DNA of 64,000 bases from Peribacillus muralis (GTDB lineage Bacteria > Bacillota > Bacilli > Bacillales > DSM-1321): assembly GCF_001645685.2 (NCBI RefSeq), contig NZ_CP017080.1, positions 1,850,001 to 1,914,000 of the forward strand, given 5' to 3'. Made by a program: the position numbers and the translations under genes. The notes beneath the pieces were generated by a model. That model did not search any database, had not been told where the DNA came from, and saw only the letters and a program-made list of their open reading frames with translations. This document shows positions 1 through 8,932 of this stretch, one piece after another (within the stretch, counting starts at the first letter, position 1; each line of letters opens with the position of its first letter).

Positions 1-268
1 GATCATTGGAGCCAAGAAGGGGCCTGACTCTGTACAGTACGGTGAAGAATGGCTGGATGATTTAGAGGAGATTATCATTGATGTAAACAGAACCCCTAAC
101 ACCGCAAGGGAATTTGAATCAGCAGATTATGCTACTGATAAGAATGGTGATCCTCTTCCGAGGTTGGAGGATAAGAACAATCATACGATCGATGCCACAC
201 GATATGCCTTTGAAGATGACATGAAGAAGACAGCTAAATTGGTTACTGGTAGAAGATTAACACGTTAA
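1..268 (+). CDS. Phage terminase large subunit, C-terminal end (5' truncated by window)
   Basis: The frame is open from base 2 to the TAA at 266-268 and gives 88 residues with no start inside the window. The peptide carries DVNRTPNTAREFESADY, then DKNNHTIDATRYAFEDD, the acidic end of the RNase H-like packaging nuclease of large terminases, where NHTIDATRYA is a recognisable block. Position directly upstream of a portal gene fits the usual packaging order. The ATPase half lies outside the window. Assignment rests on motif and synteny. Confidence 0.85.
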   Translation, partial: IIGAKKGPDSVQYGEEWLDDLEEIIIDVNRTPNTAREFESADYATDKNGDPLPRLEDKNNHTIDATRYAFEDDMKKTAKLVTGRRLTR

Positions 269-279
269 GGGGGAATGAG

Positions 280-474
280 ATGGAATTAGGGCAGAACTTC
301 CTCTTGGTAGCTGACGGGCTGGAAATATCGGCTGATCATACAAGTGATGGATGGTATTGTTTGGAGTTAGTGAATGAAGATGATTTATTTTTTAAGGATT
401 TAGGGGTCATAAAATTCGATGACCTAATCAATGAGGTATCTGAAGGTAAATATAAATTAATTAAAACGGTATAG
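280..474 (+). CDS. Small acidic phage protein, unknown function
   Basis: 64 residues, ATG start 7 nt after an AAGGGGGAATG site, placed between terminase and portal. The protein is acidic, with several DD/ED pairs, and has no membrane segment or known motif. Small unknown genes at this position are common in Bacillus and Listeria phages. I do not recognise a family. Tight spacing on both sides says it is co-transcribed with the packaging genes. Confidence 0.7.
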   Translation: MELGQNFLLVADGLEISADHTSDGWYCLELVNEDDLFFKDLGVIKFDDLINEVSEGKYKLIKTV

Positions 475-492
475 AGATTGAGGTGAAAACAC

Positions 493-1890
493 TTGGATTT
501 TTCTTATGAGTTAGAACAGCTCGAACAAGGAATCAGGACTCCTGAATTGATACAGAAAATTATTAGCAAACACAAAGAACGTGCTGAGAAGATGAAACTG
601 CTATATGAGAGATACAAAACAACCTCAGTCCCTATTTTCGATAGGACTCTGGATGACCCAATGGAAGTAAATAATCAAGTGAACAATGATTTTTTCTCGG
701 AAATTATTGATACAAAGGTGGGTTACTTCGCTGGCTCGCCAGTAAGTTATCTAACAGAGAATGATGATTCAGGGGACGGAATCATAAAGGAATTTGGGGA
801 CAGGAACAGGCTGGCGGATTTAGATGCTGAGGCCACTAAGTTTGCTGCAATATGCGGGTATGGTGCCAGGTTCATTTACATTGATACTGATGGCAAGGAA
901 AGAGCTGCTAATGTGAATCCTTGGGAAGCAATCTTGCTTGGTGAAAAGGGAATGGATGAGCCTGACTATGGACTCCGATATTACAAATCCTTTAATGAAC
1001 AAGGCAAGGAGCAACTAAGGGTTGAACTATGTGAATCAGGATTAATCACTGAATATAGGGGATCAATCAGCGAACTAAAGGAATTCAAGAAAACCAATCA
1101 GCCTTTTTCCGTTTGTCAGATGTACGGAATCATGAATAACGAGGAGCTGCAGGGTGATGGTGAAAAGGTGCTTGCTCTTATCGATGCGTATGACCGTGCT
1201 ATTTCAGATGTTAACAGTGAGATTGAAGCGTTTAGGTTGGCTTATATGGCCTTCTATGGGGTGGAGGCTCCGTCGCCAGAGGACGAACAATCATTTGCGA
1301 AGACTGGAACCTTTTACTTTAGGAATGATGGGCAAGGGGGCGGGCAGAAAGCCGAGTTCATCTCTAAAAGCCTTCAGGATACTGCCATAGAGAACCACTT
1401 AAATAGGCTTCACAATAACATTTACCGATTCTCTCAGACGCCTGATATGGCTGACGAGGCGTTTGCTGGTAATTCAAGTGGTGTTGCCATGAAGTTTAAA
1501 ATACTTGCTCTGGAAAACAAGACAGCGGGCTTTGAACGTAAGTTTAAATCATCTGCCATCCGGATGTTCGAGATTCTGCAAAGTTCTTGGGCGAAGAGAA
1601 GTATTCAGATTGATCCATATACGATTGAGATGAAGTTCACTCGTACTTTCCCACTTGATTTGTTGTATGAGGCTCAGGCTAGTGCTCAGTTGAAAGGTTT
1701 GGTGAGTGAGGAAACGCGCTTAAGCCAATTATCATTTGTTGCCAATCCTGCGGAGGAAGTGACAGCCATGGAAGCAGAATCAGAACTGTACGACTTAGGC
1801 GGTGATGATGATGGACAAATGGGATCAACATCTTCAAGATCTACAGAAAAGGTTAAACAAGAAGGAAAAAAAGTTACTCAGGCAGATTAA
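493..1890 (+). CDS. Phage portal protein, SPP1 gp6-like
   Basis: 465 residues from a TTG start 10 nt after TTGAGGTGA. The portal is the dodecameric ring at the capsid vertex through which DNA enters and to which the tail is joined. N-terminal region has the family's KVGYFAGSPVSY block (about residues 75-90) and a later HNNIYRFSQTPDMADEAFAGNSSG block, a strong signature of SPP1-type portals. Length fits the family. It overlaps the next gene, the usual portal / minor-head arrangement. Confidence 0.93.
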   Translation: MDFSYELEQLEQGIRTPELIQKIISKHKERAEKMKLLYERYKTTSVPIFDRTLDDPMEVNNQVNNDFFSEIIDTKVGYFAGSPVSYLTENDDSGDGIIKEFGDRNRLADLDAEATKFAAICGYGARFIYIDTDGKERAANVNPWEAILLGEKGMDEPDYGLRYYKSFNEQGKEQLRVELCESGLITEYRGSISELKEFKKTNQPFSVCQMYGIMNNEELQGDGEKVLALIDAYDRAISDVNSEIEAFRLAYMAFYGVEAPSPEDEQSFAKTGTFYFRNDGQGGGQKAEFISKSLQDTAIENHLNRLHNNIYRFSQTPDMADEAFAGNSSGVAMKFKILALENKTAGFERKFKSSAIRMFEILQSSWAKRSIQIDPYTIEMKFTRTFPLDLLYEAQASAQLKGLVSEETRLSQLSFVANPAEEVTAMEAESELYDLGGDDDGQMGSTSSRSTEKVKQEGKKVTQAD

Positions 1891-2743
1891 CAAAGAATAC
1901 AAGGAAGTTTCTAAAGAACTAATCATGGCATTAACTGAAATGTACATGCGTTTAGAAAAGAATGGTGAGTTATCTTACTCGGATGCTGTCCGTTTCAATG
2001 ACATCACCAGACTGAAACAGAATGTGGTGTATGAAATCACCGCATTAGTTGAGGTGAACAAGGAAAGAGTTCTAACTATTTTGGATGAAACATATTTTCT
2101 TTCCTATGCTTACATGAGCTATGTCATCGAAAAAGAGAGCTCAGCTATTTTGAAAGCTGTAACGCCTGATATGCCGAGGCTTCAACAACAATTATTTGAT
2201 AATCCTATCCGCGGGTTAAAGCTGGAGCCGGCATTGGAACGTGATCGCAGGATGATTGTATCGGATATCAATAGAGCTATTGAAAGAGGCTTGATTGATG
2301 GGAAAACCTACGGTTCTATCGCGAAGAACATCCAAGAAGTATTTGAAAGCAGTTTTAAACGTGCTGTTAATATTGCGCATACAGAAACACATCGTGTTAG
2401 GGAACAGGCTACTCATGAGAGTGCTATGAATGCAGACAGGCAGGGCGTTAAGATGGTGAAGATATGGCGTAACATGGCTGATGAAAGGGTTAGGAAAAAG
2501 AAACAGGCCAACCATCGTTCTATGGAAGGTCAGACAAAGCCGGTGAGTGAGCCATATGAGTTAAAACCATCTGGTCAAACCGATTCCCCCGGTAACAGTA
2601 GGATAGCCTCACAGGACATACGCTGTCGGTGTTATTCCTCGCATAGGGTCAGTCATCTTGAAGGGGCAATACCTAAAAAACCTGTCATATCTGATTTTGA
2701 CGGTTGGTTGATGGAAAGAACACCTGAATTAGTACCAATTTAA
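1811..2743 (+). CDS. Minor head protein, SPP1 gp7 / Mu F-like
   Basis: About 310 residues. Four consecutive possible starts (GTG 1802, ATG 1805, 1808, 1811) follow TTAGGCGG; I prefer 1811 on spacing. The C-terminal half has the gp7 signature: NIAHTETHRVREQATHESA, then ADERVRKKKQANHRSM and CRCY near the end. Members bind the portal inside the procapsid and help DNA ejection. The start lies about 80 nt inside the portal gene, so translation is probably coupled. Confidence 0.9.
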   Translation: MDKWDQHLQDLQKRLNKKEKKLLRQINKEYKEVSKELIMALTEMYMRLEKNGELSYSDAVRFNDITRLKQNVVYEITALVEVNKERVLTILDETYFLSYAYMSYVIEKESSAILKAVTPDMPRLQQQLFDNPIRGLKLEPALERDRRMIVSDINRAIERGLIDGKTYGSIAKNIQEVFESSFKRAVNIAHTETHRVREQATHESAMNADRQGVKMVKIWRNMADERVRKKKQANHRSMEGQTKPVSEPYELKPSGQTDSPGNSRIASQDIRCRCYSSHRVSHLEGAIPKKPVISDFDGWLMERTPELVPI

Positions 2744-2983
2744 AAGGGGTGAAAGTGTGAAAACTTGACATGAATATACAAGATTTTATGCAAAGAAATA
2801 AATCGTGAAATCCAGTAAAATCAACAGAAAAATTTCTGTATATTTACTGTAAATTTTCACCATGAAAAAAGGTAGGTGTAACAAGGGTTTATAAAAGTAT
2901 AAACTTCCTATTATGTCTATTATGTTAACTAGAATGTATAGGAAATGAATGCGATATACACATTTAAAAGGAGGTCAAAGAGC
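2744..2983 (+). other. Non-coding stretch between minor head and small head gene
   Basis: 240 bases with no convincing gene. It holds an AT-rich leader and a short hairpin (GTTTATA/TATAAAC around 2889-2906). A TTGACA at 2767 has no good -10 at 17 bp. A strong GGAGG (about 2970) belongs to the next gene. No T-run terminator is visible. Confidence 0.4.
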
Positions 2984-3190
2984 ATGAAACTAACGCGAAC
3001 CATGGGCCAATTATCCGAAGTTTTAGAAGGTCCCCCGGAGGAATTGGATGAATATCTTAAATTGGAGGATAAAAGAAATGAATTTCCGAAAGAAGTTTCG
3101 AAGGATGAAGTGGCATTAGGGTTAAGAAAAGAAATTGATAAAGTGTTTAAGCATTTAGATGATTCATTCAATAAACAAACGTTCTCTTAA
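2984..3190 (+). CDS. Small phage head-region protein, unknown
   Basis: 68 residues from ATG 2984, chosen because AAAAGGAGGTCAAAGAGC precedes it at ideal spacing; an ATG at 2945 has no such site. Very charged and probably helical, with LEVLEGPPEELDEYLKLEDK-type acidic helices. No family recognised. It is followed by a weak terminator and then the scaffold gene. Confidence 0.65.
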   Translation: MKLTRTMGQLSEVLEGPPEELDEYLKLEDKRNEFPKEVSKDEVALGLRKEIDKVFKHLDDSFNKQTFS

Positions 3191-3209
3191 ATTTAATAAT
3201 GTAATTGAT

Positions 3210-3236
3210 AGGAGCCATTGGGGGTCCTTTTTTTAT
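3210..3236 (+). terminator. Probable weak intrinsic terminator before scaffold gene
   Basis: AGGAGCC / GGGTCCT stem with one mismatch followed by a run of seven T. It probably attenuates rather than ends transcription, since late genes continue downstream. Confidence 0.5.
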
Positions 3237-3294
3237 TTAATAAAACATTGCACTTGCTGGGCTTAGGAACTGTAAGGGCGATAGGAGGATACAA

Positions 3295-3894
3295 ATGAAT
3301 TTAGAGGATATCAGGTCATATTTAGTACAAAACAAAGACAATCAAGACGTTCGTGAGTTTGTGAATGGACTTAACCCGGTCACTATTGACAGAGTAAAGG
3401 ACTTTGCAACTGTGAATGATGATGGTCGTAATTGGTTACAGAGTCAGAAGGATTCTTTTTTCAGTTCTAGTTTAGATACATGGAAGAAGAATAATCTGGA
3501 TGAAGTTGTAATGGGCAAAGTGAAAGAATTATACCCAGAGGAAACAGAGGAACAAAAACGGATTCGTTTGCTCGAGCAAAAGCTTGAGGAAGCTGAAAAG
3601 AAAGAACAACGCGAGACATTGCGCAACAAAGCTTTGTCATTAGCTACCGAAAAGGAATTGCCTACCTCATTGGTTGATTTCTTCTTAGGTGAAGATGAGG
3701 AAAAGACAATCGCTAACCTTGCTAAGTTGGAAGATACGTTTAATCCATATATTGAATCTAAAGTTGAACAACGCTTTAAGGATACAGGACGTAAGTTCCA
3801 AAAAGGTTCTAATGGGGATAACAGCATCGCCACAGATATTGCTAAACAAAGAAATGAGCAACAACAAACATCACAAAATAATGCTTGGGGTTAA
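3295..3894 (+). CDS. Phage capsid scaffolding protein (DUF4355-type)
   Basis: 199 residues, ATG after GATAGGAGGATACAA. Strongly charged, helical middle (EEQKRIRLLEQKLEEAEKKE at about residues 85-105) and a polar Q/N-rich tail ending in NNAWG. This is the layout of DUF4355-type scaffolds, which guide capsid assembly and are then removed. Position immediately before decoration protein and capsid supports it. Confidence 0.85.
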   Translation: MNLEDIRSYLVQNKDNQDVREFVNGLNPVTIDRVKDFATVNDDGRNWLQSQKDSFFSSSLDTWKKNNLDEVVMGKVKELYPEETEEQKRIRLLEQKLEEAEKKEQRETLRNKALSLATEKELPTSLVDFFLGEDEEKTIANLAKLEDTFNPYIESKVEQRFKDTGRKFQKGSNGDNSIATDIAKQRNEQQQTSQNNAWG

Positions 3895-3910
3895 GAAAGG
3901 GGAATTTTAA

Positions 3911-4225
3911 ATGCCGTATTATAAAAATCTAGGTCCATTTACTGAAATTAACTTTTTGGCATCAGCTAAATATCAAACATTCACTACACAAGTTAGTGAT
4001 ACGGGTGTGGTAGCAGATGCAAATGGAAGAAAAATCGTGAAGGCTGGTACAATCCTTCCTGCCAACGATGCAACAGCAGCGGGTATCTTGTTTAATGAAG
4101 TTGATGTAACGAACGGACCACAACCAGGATCTTTAATGGTCGAAGGATATGTCCATGAAGCACGTTTACCGGTTGCTCCAGCAGCTGCAGCAAAAACAGC
4201 ACTTAAAGAAATCAAGTTCCGTTAA
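3911..4225 (+). CDS. Probable head decoration protein
   Basis: 104 residues, ATG after AAAGGGGAATTTTAA. Contains GRKIVKAGTILPANDATAAGILF, a beta-rich segment like that in small capsid-stabilising decoration proteins, and an Ala-rich tail. It lies between scaffold and major capsid gene, where lambda gpD-like or DUF2190-like proteins are found. The role is inferred from context and fold-type residues only. Confidence 0.6.
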   Translation: MPYYKNLGPFTEINFLASAKYQTFTTQVSDTGVVADANGRKIVKAGTILPANDATAAGILFNEVDVTNGPQPGSLMVEGYVHEARLPVAPAAAAKTALKEIKFR

Positions 4226-4250
4226 GGGATAAAGAAAAGGGGATAAAAAT

Positions 4251-5273
4251 ATGCCAACTATTGCAGAGCTTTTTAGTAAAAAGGAATTAATCACATACAT
4301 GATGAACCGCCAGTATCCAACATTACTTGGGGAACAACTTTTCCCAGAAGTAAAAAGAGATACATTGGAATTTGACCAAATTAAAGGTGCGAGCCGTGTT
4401 CCTGTAATCGCAAGCGTTCATGCTTTCGATACTGAAGCAGAAATCGGCAGCCGCGAAGCAAGCAGACAAGCGCTAGAACTTGCTTACGTTAAAAGGAAGA
4501 TGCAACTAAAGGAGAAGGATCTATACGCTCTACAACGTCCGCGTGACGCTAAAGAACAGCAGTATCTAACATCCCTTGTTTACAACGATATCGACCAAAT
4601 GGCTGCAAGCTTACGGGCTAGAGCGGAAGCGATGAGGATGGAAGCCTTAGCTAAAGGTATTGTTACTCTTGAAGGAGAAAAGGGGAATCTTGGAATTGTT
4701 GATTACCAAGTGCCTTCAGCTAACAAGCAAGCGTTGTCAGGTACTTCGTTGTGGACTGATCCAACATCAGATCCTCTTAATGATATTCTGCGGTGGGGAA
4801 CAACATTAAATGGTATGGGTACTCGCGCTTTAACATCGACTGCAGTGCTGCAAACATTGCTTCGTCATCCTAAAGTGCTGGGCGCAATCTATGGACAAAA
4901 TTCCGGACGCGTCCTTTCCGTATCTGAATTTAATGCATGGATGCAACAACAAAACCTTCCTACGATTGCAACTTACGACCAAGTTTATCGTAAACAGCAA
5001 GCTAATGGGACTTATGTACAAAACCGTTATTTCCCTCTAAATTCATTCGTTATGTTTGGCAATGAAGCACTTGGAGAAACAATCTATGGACCGACTCCGG
5101 AGGAATTACGCTTAATCAATGATCCTAGCGTTGATACATCCAATATCGGGAATCTATACGCGATGGTTTATGAATCTGGCCTTGATCCTGTTGGAACTTG
5201 GAAAAAGGTTTCTGGCGTTTACCTGCCATCATTCCCTGCAGCTGATGAAGTGTTCCAAGCAACAGTTATTTAA
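4251..5273 (+). CDS. Major capsid protein (phage capsid E type)
   Basis: 340 residues. Opens with TIAELFSKKELITYMMNRQYP and EIGSREASRQALELAYVKRKMQLKEKDL, typical of the capsid-protein-E group with the HK97 fold. It forms the icosahedral shell with the portal and scaffold encoded just upstream. SD AAAGGGG precedes the ATG. A short unknown gene follows. Confidence 0.88.
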   Translation: MPTIAELFSKKELITYMMNRQYPTLLGEQLFPEVKRDTLEFDQIKGASRVPVIASVHAFDTEAEIGSREASRQALELAYVKRKMQLKEKDLYALQRPRDAKEQQYLTSLVYNDIDQMAASLRARAEAMRMEALAKGIVTLEGEKGNLGIVDYQVPSANKQALSGTSLWTDPTSDPLNDILRWGTTLNGMGTRALTSTAVLQTLLRHPKVLGAIYGQNSGRVLSVSEFNAWMQQQNLPTIATYDQVYRKQQANGTYVQNRYFPLNSFVMFGNEALGETIYGPTPEELRLINDPSVDTSNIGNLYAMVYESGLDPVGTWKKVSGVYLPSFPAADEVFQATVI

Positions 5274-5297
5274 TTAATAAAGAGGAGGAATCGGTAT

Positions 5298-5450
5298 ATG
5301 GCAGCAGAAAAGAAAGATAAAATAATCAAAGTAAAGGTGAAAGAAATCCCTGTTCTCCATAATGGAGATGACTTTCAGCCAGGAAAAACATATGAGATCG
5401 AGGAAAAGCATTTTAATGAGAGCCTGTTTGAGAAAATAGAAAAAGAGTAG
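5298..5450 (+). CDS. Small phage head-tail region protein, unknown
   Basis: 50 residues, ATG after AGAGGAGGAATCGGTAT. Lys/Glu-rich with VKVKEIPVLHNGDDFQPGKTYEI, a short beta-rich pattern seen in many small phage proteins at this position. No function known. Directly precedes the connector gene. Confidence 0.65.
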   Translation: MAAEKKDKIIKVKVKEIPVLHNGDDFQPGKTYEIEEKHFNESLFEKIEKE

Positions 5451-5458
5451 GTGTTGTT

Positions 5459-5836
5459 ATGACACTATCAGAATTAAAACAACTCATGGGGATAGCGGCT
5501 GAGGATACAACTCAGGATGCTATCCTTTCTCTTTATCTGGAGTCAGCCCTAGATGATGCGAAAACATATGCAGATAAATTGGATTGGACGACTGGATCAT
5601 TACCTGGTGCGATCAAGTTAGGGATAGTGAGATGGGCGGAATTAGCTCAAGTCCGAAAGGAACGTTCCGGCATACAAAGCGAAAGCATTGGCGGAATGAG
5701 TCAAACATTCTTAAATGGTTCCGGTGATGAGTATTTTTCGGAAGTTTATGATTTTTGGAAGCCATACCATACAGTTAACAATGGCTTGGTATTTCGTACT
5801 GCTAAACATCCAAAACCGAGAGTTGGCTATATATGA
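5459..5836 (+). CDS. Head-tail connector, gp6/DUF3199-like
   Basis: 125 residues. Starts MTLSELKQLMGI and continues with DAILSLYLESALDDAKTYADK, the helical layout of gp6-like adaptors that bind below the portal ring. Overlaps the next gene by 4 bp (ATGA). Assignment by pattern and synteny. Confidence 0.75.
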   Translation: MTLSELKQLMGIAAEDTTQDAILSLYLESALDDAKTYADKLDWTTGSLPGAIKLGIVRWAELAQVRKERSGIQSESIGGMSQTFLNGSGDEYFSEVYDFWKPYHTVNNGLVFRTAKHPKPRVGYI

Positions 5837-6333
5837 GGATTCGCATAAAGGATAAAAACCGTATACCTCAAGCCATTAAAAAGGTGGAAGATCTAAACGG
5901 CAGCAAGATAAACGCTGGTGTCCTTGGAGAGGGCGAACAGCAGATGATTGCTGGTGTGCATGAGTATGGTATTCAAATTAATGTAACGCCTAAAATGAGG
6001 GGCTTCTTGGCTTCTAAAGGGCTCCATCTTAAAAAGAGCACAACTCACATTACAATCCCTGAGCGTTCTTTTATTCGATCTGGTTGGGATGCTCACGAAA
6101 AGGAAGTTCTGGATAAATCCGATCAGATGATTCCGGACTTGATTGCCAAAGGATTATCTGTTGAAACCTTCTTAGAGGCATTAGGTCAAGAGTCTCGGGA
6201 TTTGCTTAGAGACTATGCTAGGGATCTAAGGAATCCAGCAAACCACCCTTTCACCATTGATCAAAAAGGCTCGAGTAATCCATTAGTGGATAGTGGCGGT
6301 ATGATTGGAGCGATTACGTATGAAATCCTTTAG
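5833..6333 (+). CDS. HK97 gp10 / Mu G-like tail completion protein
   Basis: 166 residues. The C-terminal end NPANHPFTIDQKGSSNPLVD and SGGMIGAITYEIL matches the usual ending of gp10-like morphogenesis proteins (N-P-x-T-x-K-G-x-PLVD-G-x-[LM]). It has IPERSFIRSGWDAHE in the middle, also typical. Joins head to tail. Overlaps both neighbours, indicating translational coupling. Confidence 0.8.
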   Translation: MRIRIKDKNRIPQAIKKVEDLNGSKINAGVLGEGEQQMIAGVHEYGIQINVTPKMRGFLASKGLHLKKSTTHITIPERSFIRSGWDAHEKEVLDKSDQMIPDLIAKGLSVETFLEALGQESRDLLRDYARDLRNPANHPFTIDQKGSSNPLVDSGGMIGAITYEIL

Positions 6334-6694
6334 GTTTCAATCACTAATCAAAAAATATACTGTCTTTTTCACCATTGAATATCCCGAAAATCAGAATGTC
6401 TCTATGAATCCTGAAGATTATGACAATCTAGGGAAATACATTGGCCCTGAAATTCCAGAAGGTCCACAGTCATCTAGTGGAGCTCTGATGCCTCCTAACG
6501 ATAGACAGGTGTATAACAGTGGTGGAAGGATTACAACGTCTGACAGGATGCTATATTCATTAAATACGAACATCCCGGAAGGGAGTTTAATTCGTTACAA
6601 GGGCAAGAGTTATCAAGTGATGCCTCGTTCTAATTTCGAGGACTTTGCTGACTTCTCCCTATACGAATGCAAGGCGGTGGATACCATTGATTGA
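6320..6694 (+). CDS. Probable head-tail stopper (XkdH-like position)
   Basis: 124 residues from ATG 6320, which overlaps the upstream stop; an in-frame TTG at 6305 lacks a site. Beta-rich with YNSGGRITTSDRMLYSLNTN and GSLIRYKGKSYQVMP, resembling the small barrel of stopper proteins. Named by position in a PBSX-like order; no catalytic function expected. Confidence 0.6.
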   Translation: MKSFRFQSLIKKYTVFFTIEYPENQNVSMNPEDYDNLGKYIGPEIPEGPQSSSGALMPPNDRQVYNSGGRITTSDRMLYSLNTNIPEGSLIRYKGKSYQVMPRSNFEDFADFSLYECKAVDTID

Positions 6695-7145
6695 TTATGA
6701 ATCTATCGTAAAATCTGTTAATGCAGAGATCCGGAAGGAAACAAATTGCATACCTCGAGAACAAGAGGCTGTTACCAAACAACCTAAATATCCATTCTTC
6801 ACATATTCCATCATCAGTCCGTATCTGAATGCCAAGGTGTTTAGGGATGGCAACTCACATATTGAGGAGGTAGAAATAGTCATTTCCATAACCTTTTACT
6901 CCTTAAAATCATTTGAGGTTATGTCATTGGCTCAGCGGTCAGCAACCATGCTGAAATCAACAGCAACCAGACAAATCCTTTATGATAAAGGGATAACCGT
7001 TGTGAGGATTGATGATTTAAATAAACGAGACAATTTCATAAGCATTGAAACAGAACGGAGAGCGGGCTTTGATTTGCGTATCCGTATTAGACATTCAGAA
7101 ACAAAATCGTTTGATCACATTGAAACGATAACTATAGGGGGTTAG
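6687..7145 (+). CDS. Phage neck / tail terminator protein (LIC_12616-like)
   Basis: About 152 residues from TTG 6687, preceded by AAGGCGG at good spacing and overlapping the previous stop. Contains QPKYPFFTYSIISPYLNAK, the hallmark of this neck-protein family, and EVEIVISITFYSL. It caps the tail tube after assembly. Sits directly before the sheath gene. Confidence 0.75.
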   Translation: MIDYESIVKSVNAEIRKETNCIPREQEAVTKQPKYPFFTYSIISPYLNAKVFRDGNSHIEEVEIVISITFYSLKSFEVMSLAQRSATMLKSTATRQILYDKGITVVRIDDLNKRDNFISIETERRAGFDLRIRIRHSETKSFDHIETITIGG

Positions 7146-7148
7146 GAT

Positions 7149-8132
7149 ATGCCATTAACTGACGTTAAAGTAACGATTAATGTCGCAAGTCCCGCGCCTA
7201 AAATAGGGCTGGGGCGTCCTGTTATTTTTGTTCAAAAGACAGGGGCAGCAGATTACAAAGAATATTCAACTTTGTCTGCCTTGCAAGCGGATTACGCAGT
7301 AGGAACAGCGGTGGAAGCGAAAGCAGGAGCCATCTTTAAACAAGATAACCGGCCGGATAAAGTGGCGGTTGCTACGTATGCCACAGATATTAAAACATCT
7401 ATGGCTCTTTTTTATGGCCGTGAATGGCATTTTGCACTTGTGGCAAATGACCTGGCAGCGGATCAACTTGCAGCGGCAACGTTCATGAATGATAAGGATT
7501 TTAAATTCTTGGCGGTTCAAGTTAATACGGATGCAAACCGTAAAGCGCTAAAAACCAAAAAACGTACTATTATTTTTGATCATACCATTGCTGGAGAACA
7601 TTTAGATGCGGCAGCAGTTGGTGATTTAGGTTCACAAACAGTTGGATCGGTTACCTGGAAGTTTAAGAGCCTTAAAGGTATTACCGGTAGATACTTAAAT
7701 GAAACAGAAATTAATACCATTGATGGAGATTTCGCCATTGCATATGTGGTTAAAGGCGGGCGCGGCCAATTATCAGAAGGCTGGTTTGCTGACGGATCTT
7801 ACATCGATGATTTACATGGGCAGGATTGGATTAAGGCAGATATGGAAAATGAAATTTCCTACACGCTGGGGAATACTCCGAAAACTCCTTTTGACGCCAG
7901 AGGAATTGGTGCTATCGAGGCGGCCATGACTACTACATTGCAAAGAGGATTCAACAACGGAATCGTTGCCGTGTTAGAAGGCGGTCTACCTGATTATTCA
8001 GTCACTACCCTTCCGAGAGATCAAGTTGATATACAAGATCGGGCGTTACGTGTATATCGGGGAGGCTCCTTCGAATATGGCAGAAGCGGAGGCATCCATG
8101 AAGCAAGAGTTACAGGGGTTGTAAATATTTAA
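7149..8132 (+). CDS. Contractile tail sheath protein (DUF3383-like)
   Basis: 327 residues. Residues 20-30 read GLGRPVIFVQ, followed by an alpha/beta domain and a C-terminal domain ending in GGSFEYGRSGGIHEARVTGVV. This is the short DUF3383 class of sheath proteins. Its presence, followed by a tube gene, shows that this phage is a myovirus. Ala-rich composition is normal for the family. Confidence 0.8.
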   Translation: MPLTDVKVTINVASPAPKIGLGRPVIFVQKTGAADYKEYSTLSALQADYAVGTAVEAKAGAIFKQDNRPDKVAVATYATDIKTSMALFYGREWHFALVANDLAADQLAAATFMNDKDFKFLAVQVNTDANRKALKTKKRTIIFDHTIAGEHLDAAAVGDLGSQTVGSVTWKFKSLKGITGRYLNETEINTIDGDFAIAYVVKGGRGQLSEGWFADGSYIDDLHGQDWIKADMENEISYTLGNTPKTPFDARGIGAIEAAMTTTLQRGFNNGIVAVLEGGLPDYSVTTLPRDQVDIQDRALRVYRGGSFEYGRSGGIHEARVTGVVNI

Positions 8133-8149
8133 TGACAGGAGGTAAAGGG

Positions 8150-8575
8150 ATGTTAAAACTAGATTTGCAGTTTTTTGCTAATTCATACACGTTTGATGCT
8201 TCGCAGTCAAGCTGTGTAGTGGATGGAAGATTCATAAATGATTTCGCAGAAGGAGACGCGGTTAAATGGGAGAGGGAAGAGGATAACTTCGAGCCTAAAG
8301 TTGGTGTTACCGGGGCAGTTGGTATTACAAAGAAAAATAACAATATCGGGAGAATCACCCTTCTCATTATGCAAGGCTCGCCGGAGGTTACTTTCTTGAA
8401 GAGTTTGGCGAATTCTGGTAAACAGTTTCCGATATGGGTTAATACAGGTGGTGCTAATAGTGAGAAAATCGGCGGTTCGAATGCAATGGTGTTAAAAACC
8501 CCAGAAGGCTCCATTGCGGATGAAACGGGTGAAAGAGAATTTGAAGTAATGGTATTTGATTATACAGACGTTTAA
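8150..8575 (+). CDS. Tail tube protein (DUF3277-like)
   Basis: 141 residues from ATG 8150, which follows AGGAGGTAAAGGG; ATG 8132 overlaps the sheath stop and has no site. Opens with MLKLDLQFFA, then a compact beta domain with AEGDAVKWEREEDNFEPKVG. Tube proteins stack inside the sheath. A strong terminator follows, so tube message may exceed that of downstream genes. Confidence 0.75.
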   Translation: MLKLDLQFFANSYTFDASQSSCVVDGRFINDFAEGDAVKWEREEDNFEPKVGVTGAVGITKKNNNIGRITLLIMQGSPEVTFLKSLANSGKQFPIWVNTGGANSEKIGGSNAMVLKTPEGSIADETGEREFEVMVFDYTDV

Positions 8576-8577
8576 GG

Positions 8578-8600
8578 GGACAGTTCGCTGTCCTTTTTTT
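8578..8600 (+). terminator. Intrinsic terminator after tail tube gene
   Basis: Perfect GGACAG-TTCG-CTGTCC stem-loop with seven T. Placed inside the tail operon, it probably sets a high structural-protein to assembly-protein ratio. Confidence 0.85.
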
Positions 8601-8659
8601 AGGAGGTTTCTTAATTGAAAAAAGCAAGGCACAACTCAAATAAAAGGGAGATGTTATAT

Positions 8660-8932
8660 ATGGCAACAAAAGCAGGAAGTCAAAAAGAATTTATTGTTAC
8701 TAATGAACAAGGGGAAGAAACAAAATACTTATTCCAACATCCAGGTGTTAAAGGCGGCGTGCAGCTTAGAGGACGCGCAAAAGATATGAATGGAAATTTA
8801 GACGAGGAAAAATACTACGGTGAATTAATGTCTAAGGTCATTGTTCAGCCTAAAGTGAATTGGGATTACTGGGAAGAAAATGAGGGGTTCCAAGAGGTGA
8901 TGAAAGAAGCAAGTACATTTCTTATGGGCTAA
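8660..8932 (+). CDS. Tail assembly chaperone, short product
   Basis: 90 residues from ATG 8660. A TTG at 8615 has an excellent AGGAGG 8 nt upstream and would add 15 residues, so the start is uncertain. Sequence includes GGVQLRGRAKDMNGNLDEEK. Size, position before the tape measure, and a second open frame running on past its stop match the chaperone pair (lambda G/GT) that holds the tape-measure protein during tail assembly. Confidence 0.7.
   Translation: MATKAGSQKEFIVTNEQGEETKYLFQHPGVKGGVQLRGRAKDMNGNLDEEKYYGELMSKVIVQPKVNWDYWEENEGFQEVMKEASTFLMG

Noticed and set aside
2767..2795. Promoter TTGACA in the gap before 2984
   Set aside because: No acceptable -10 at 16-18 bp; left as undetermined.
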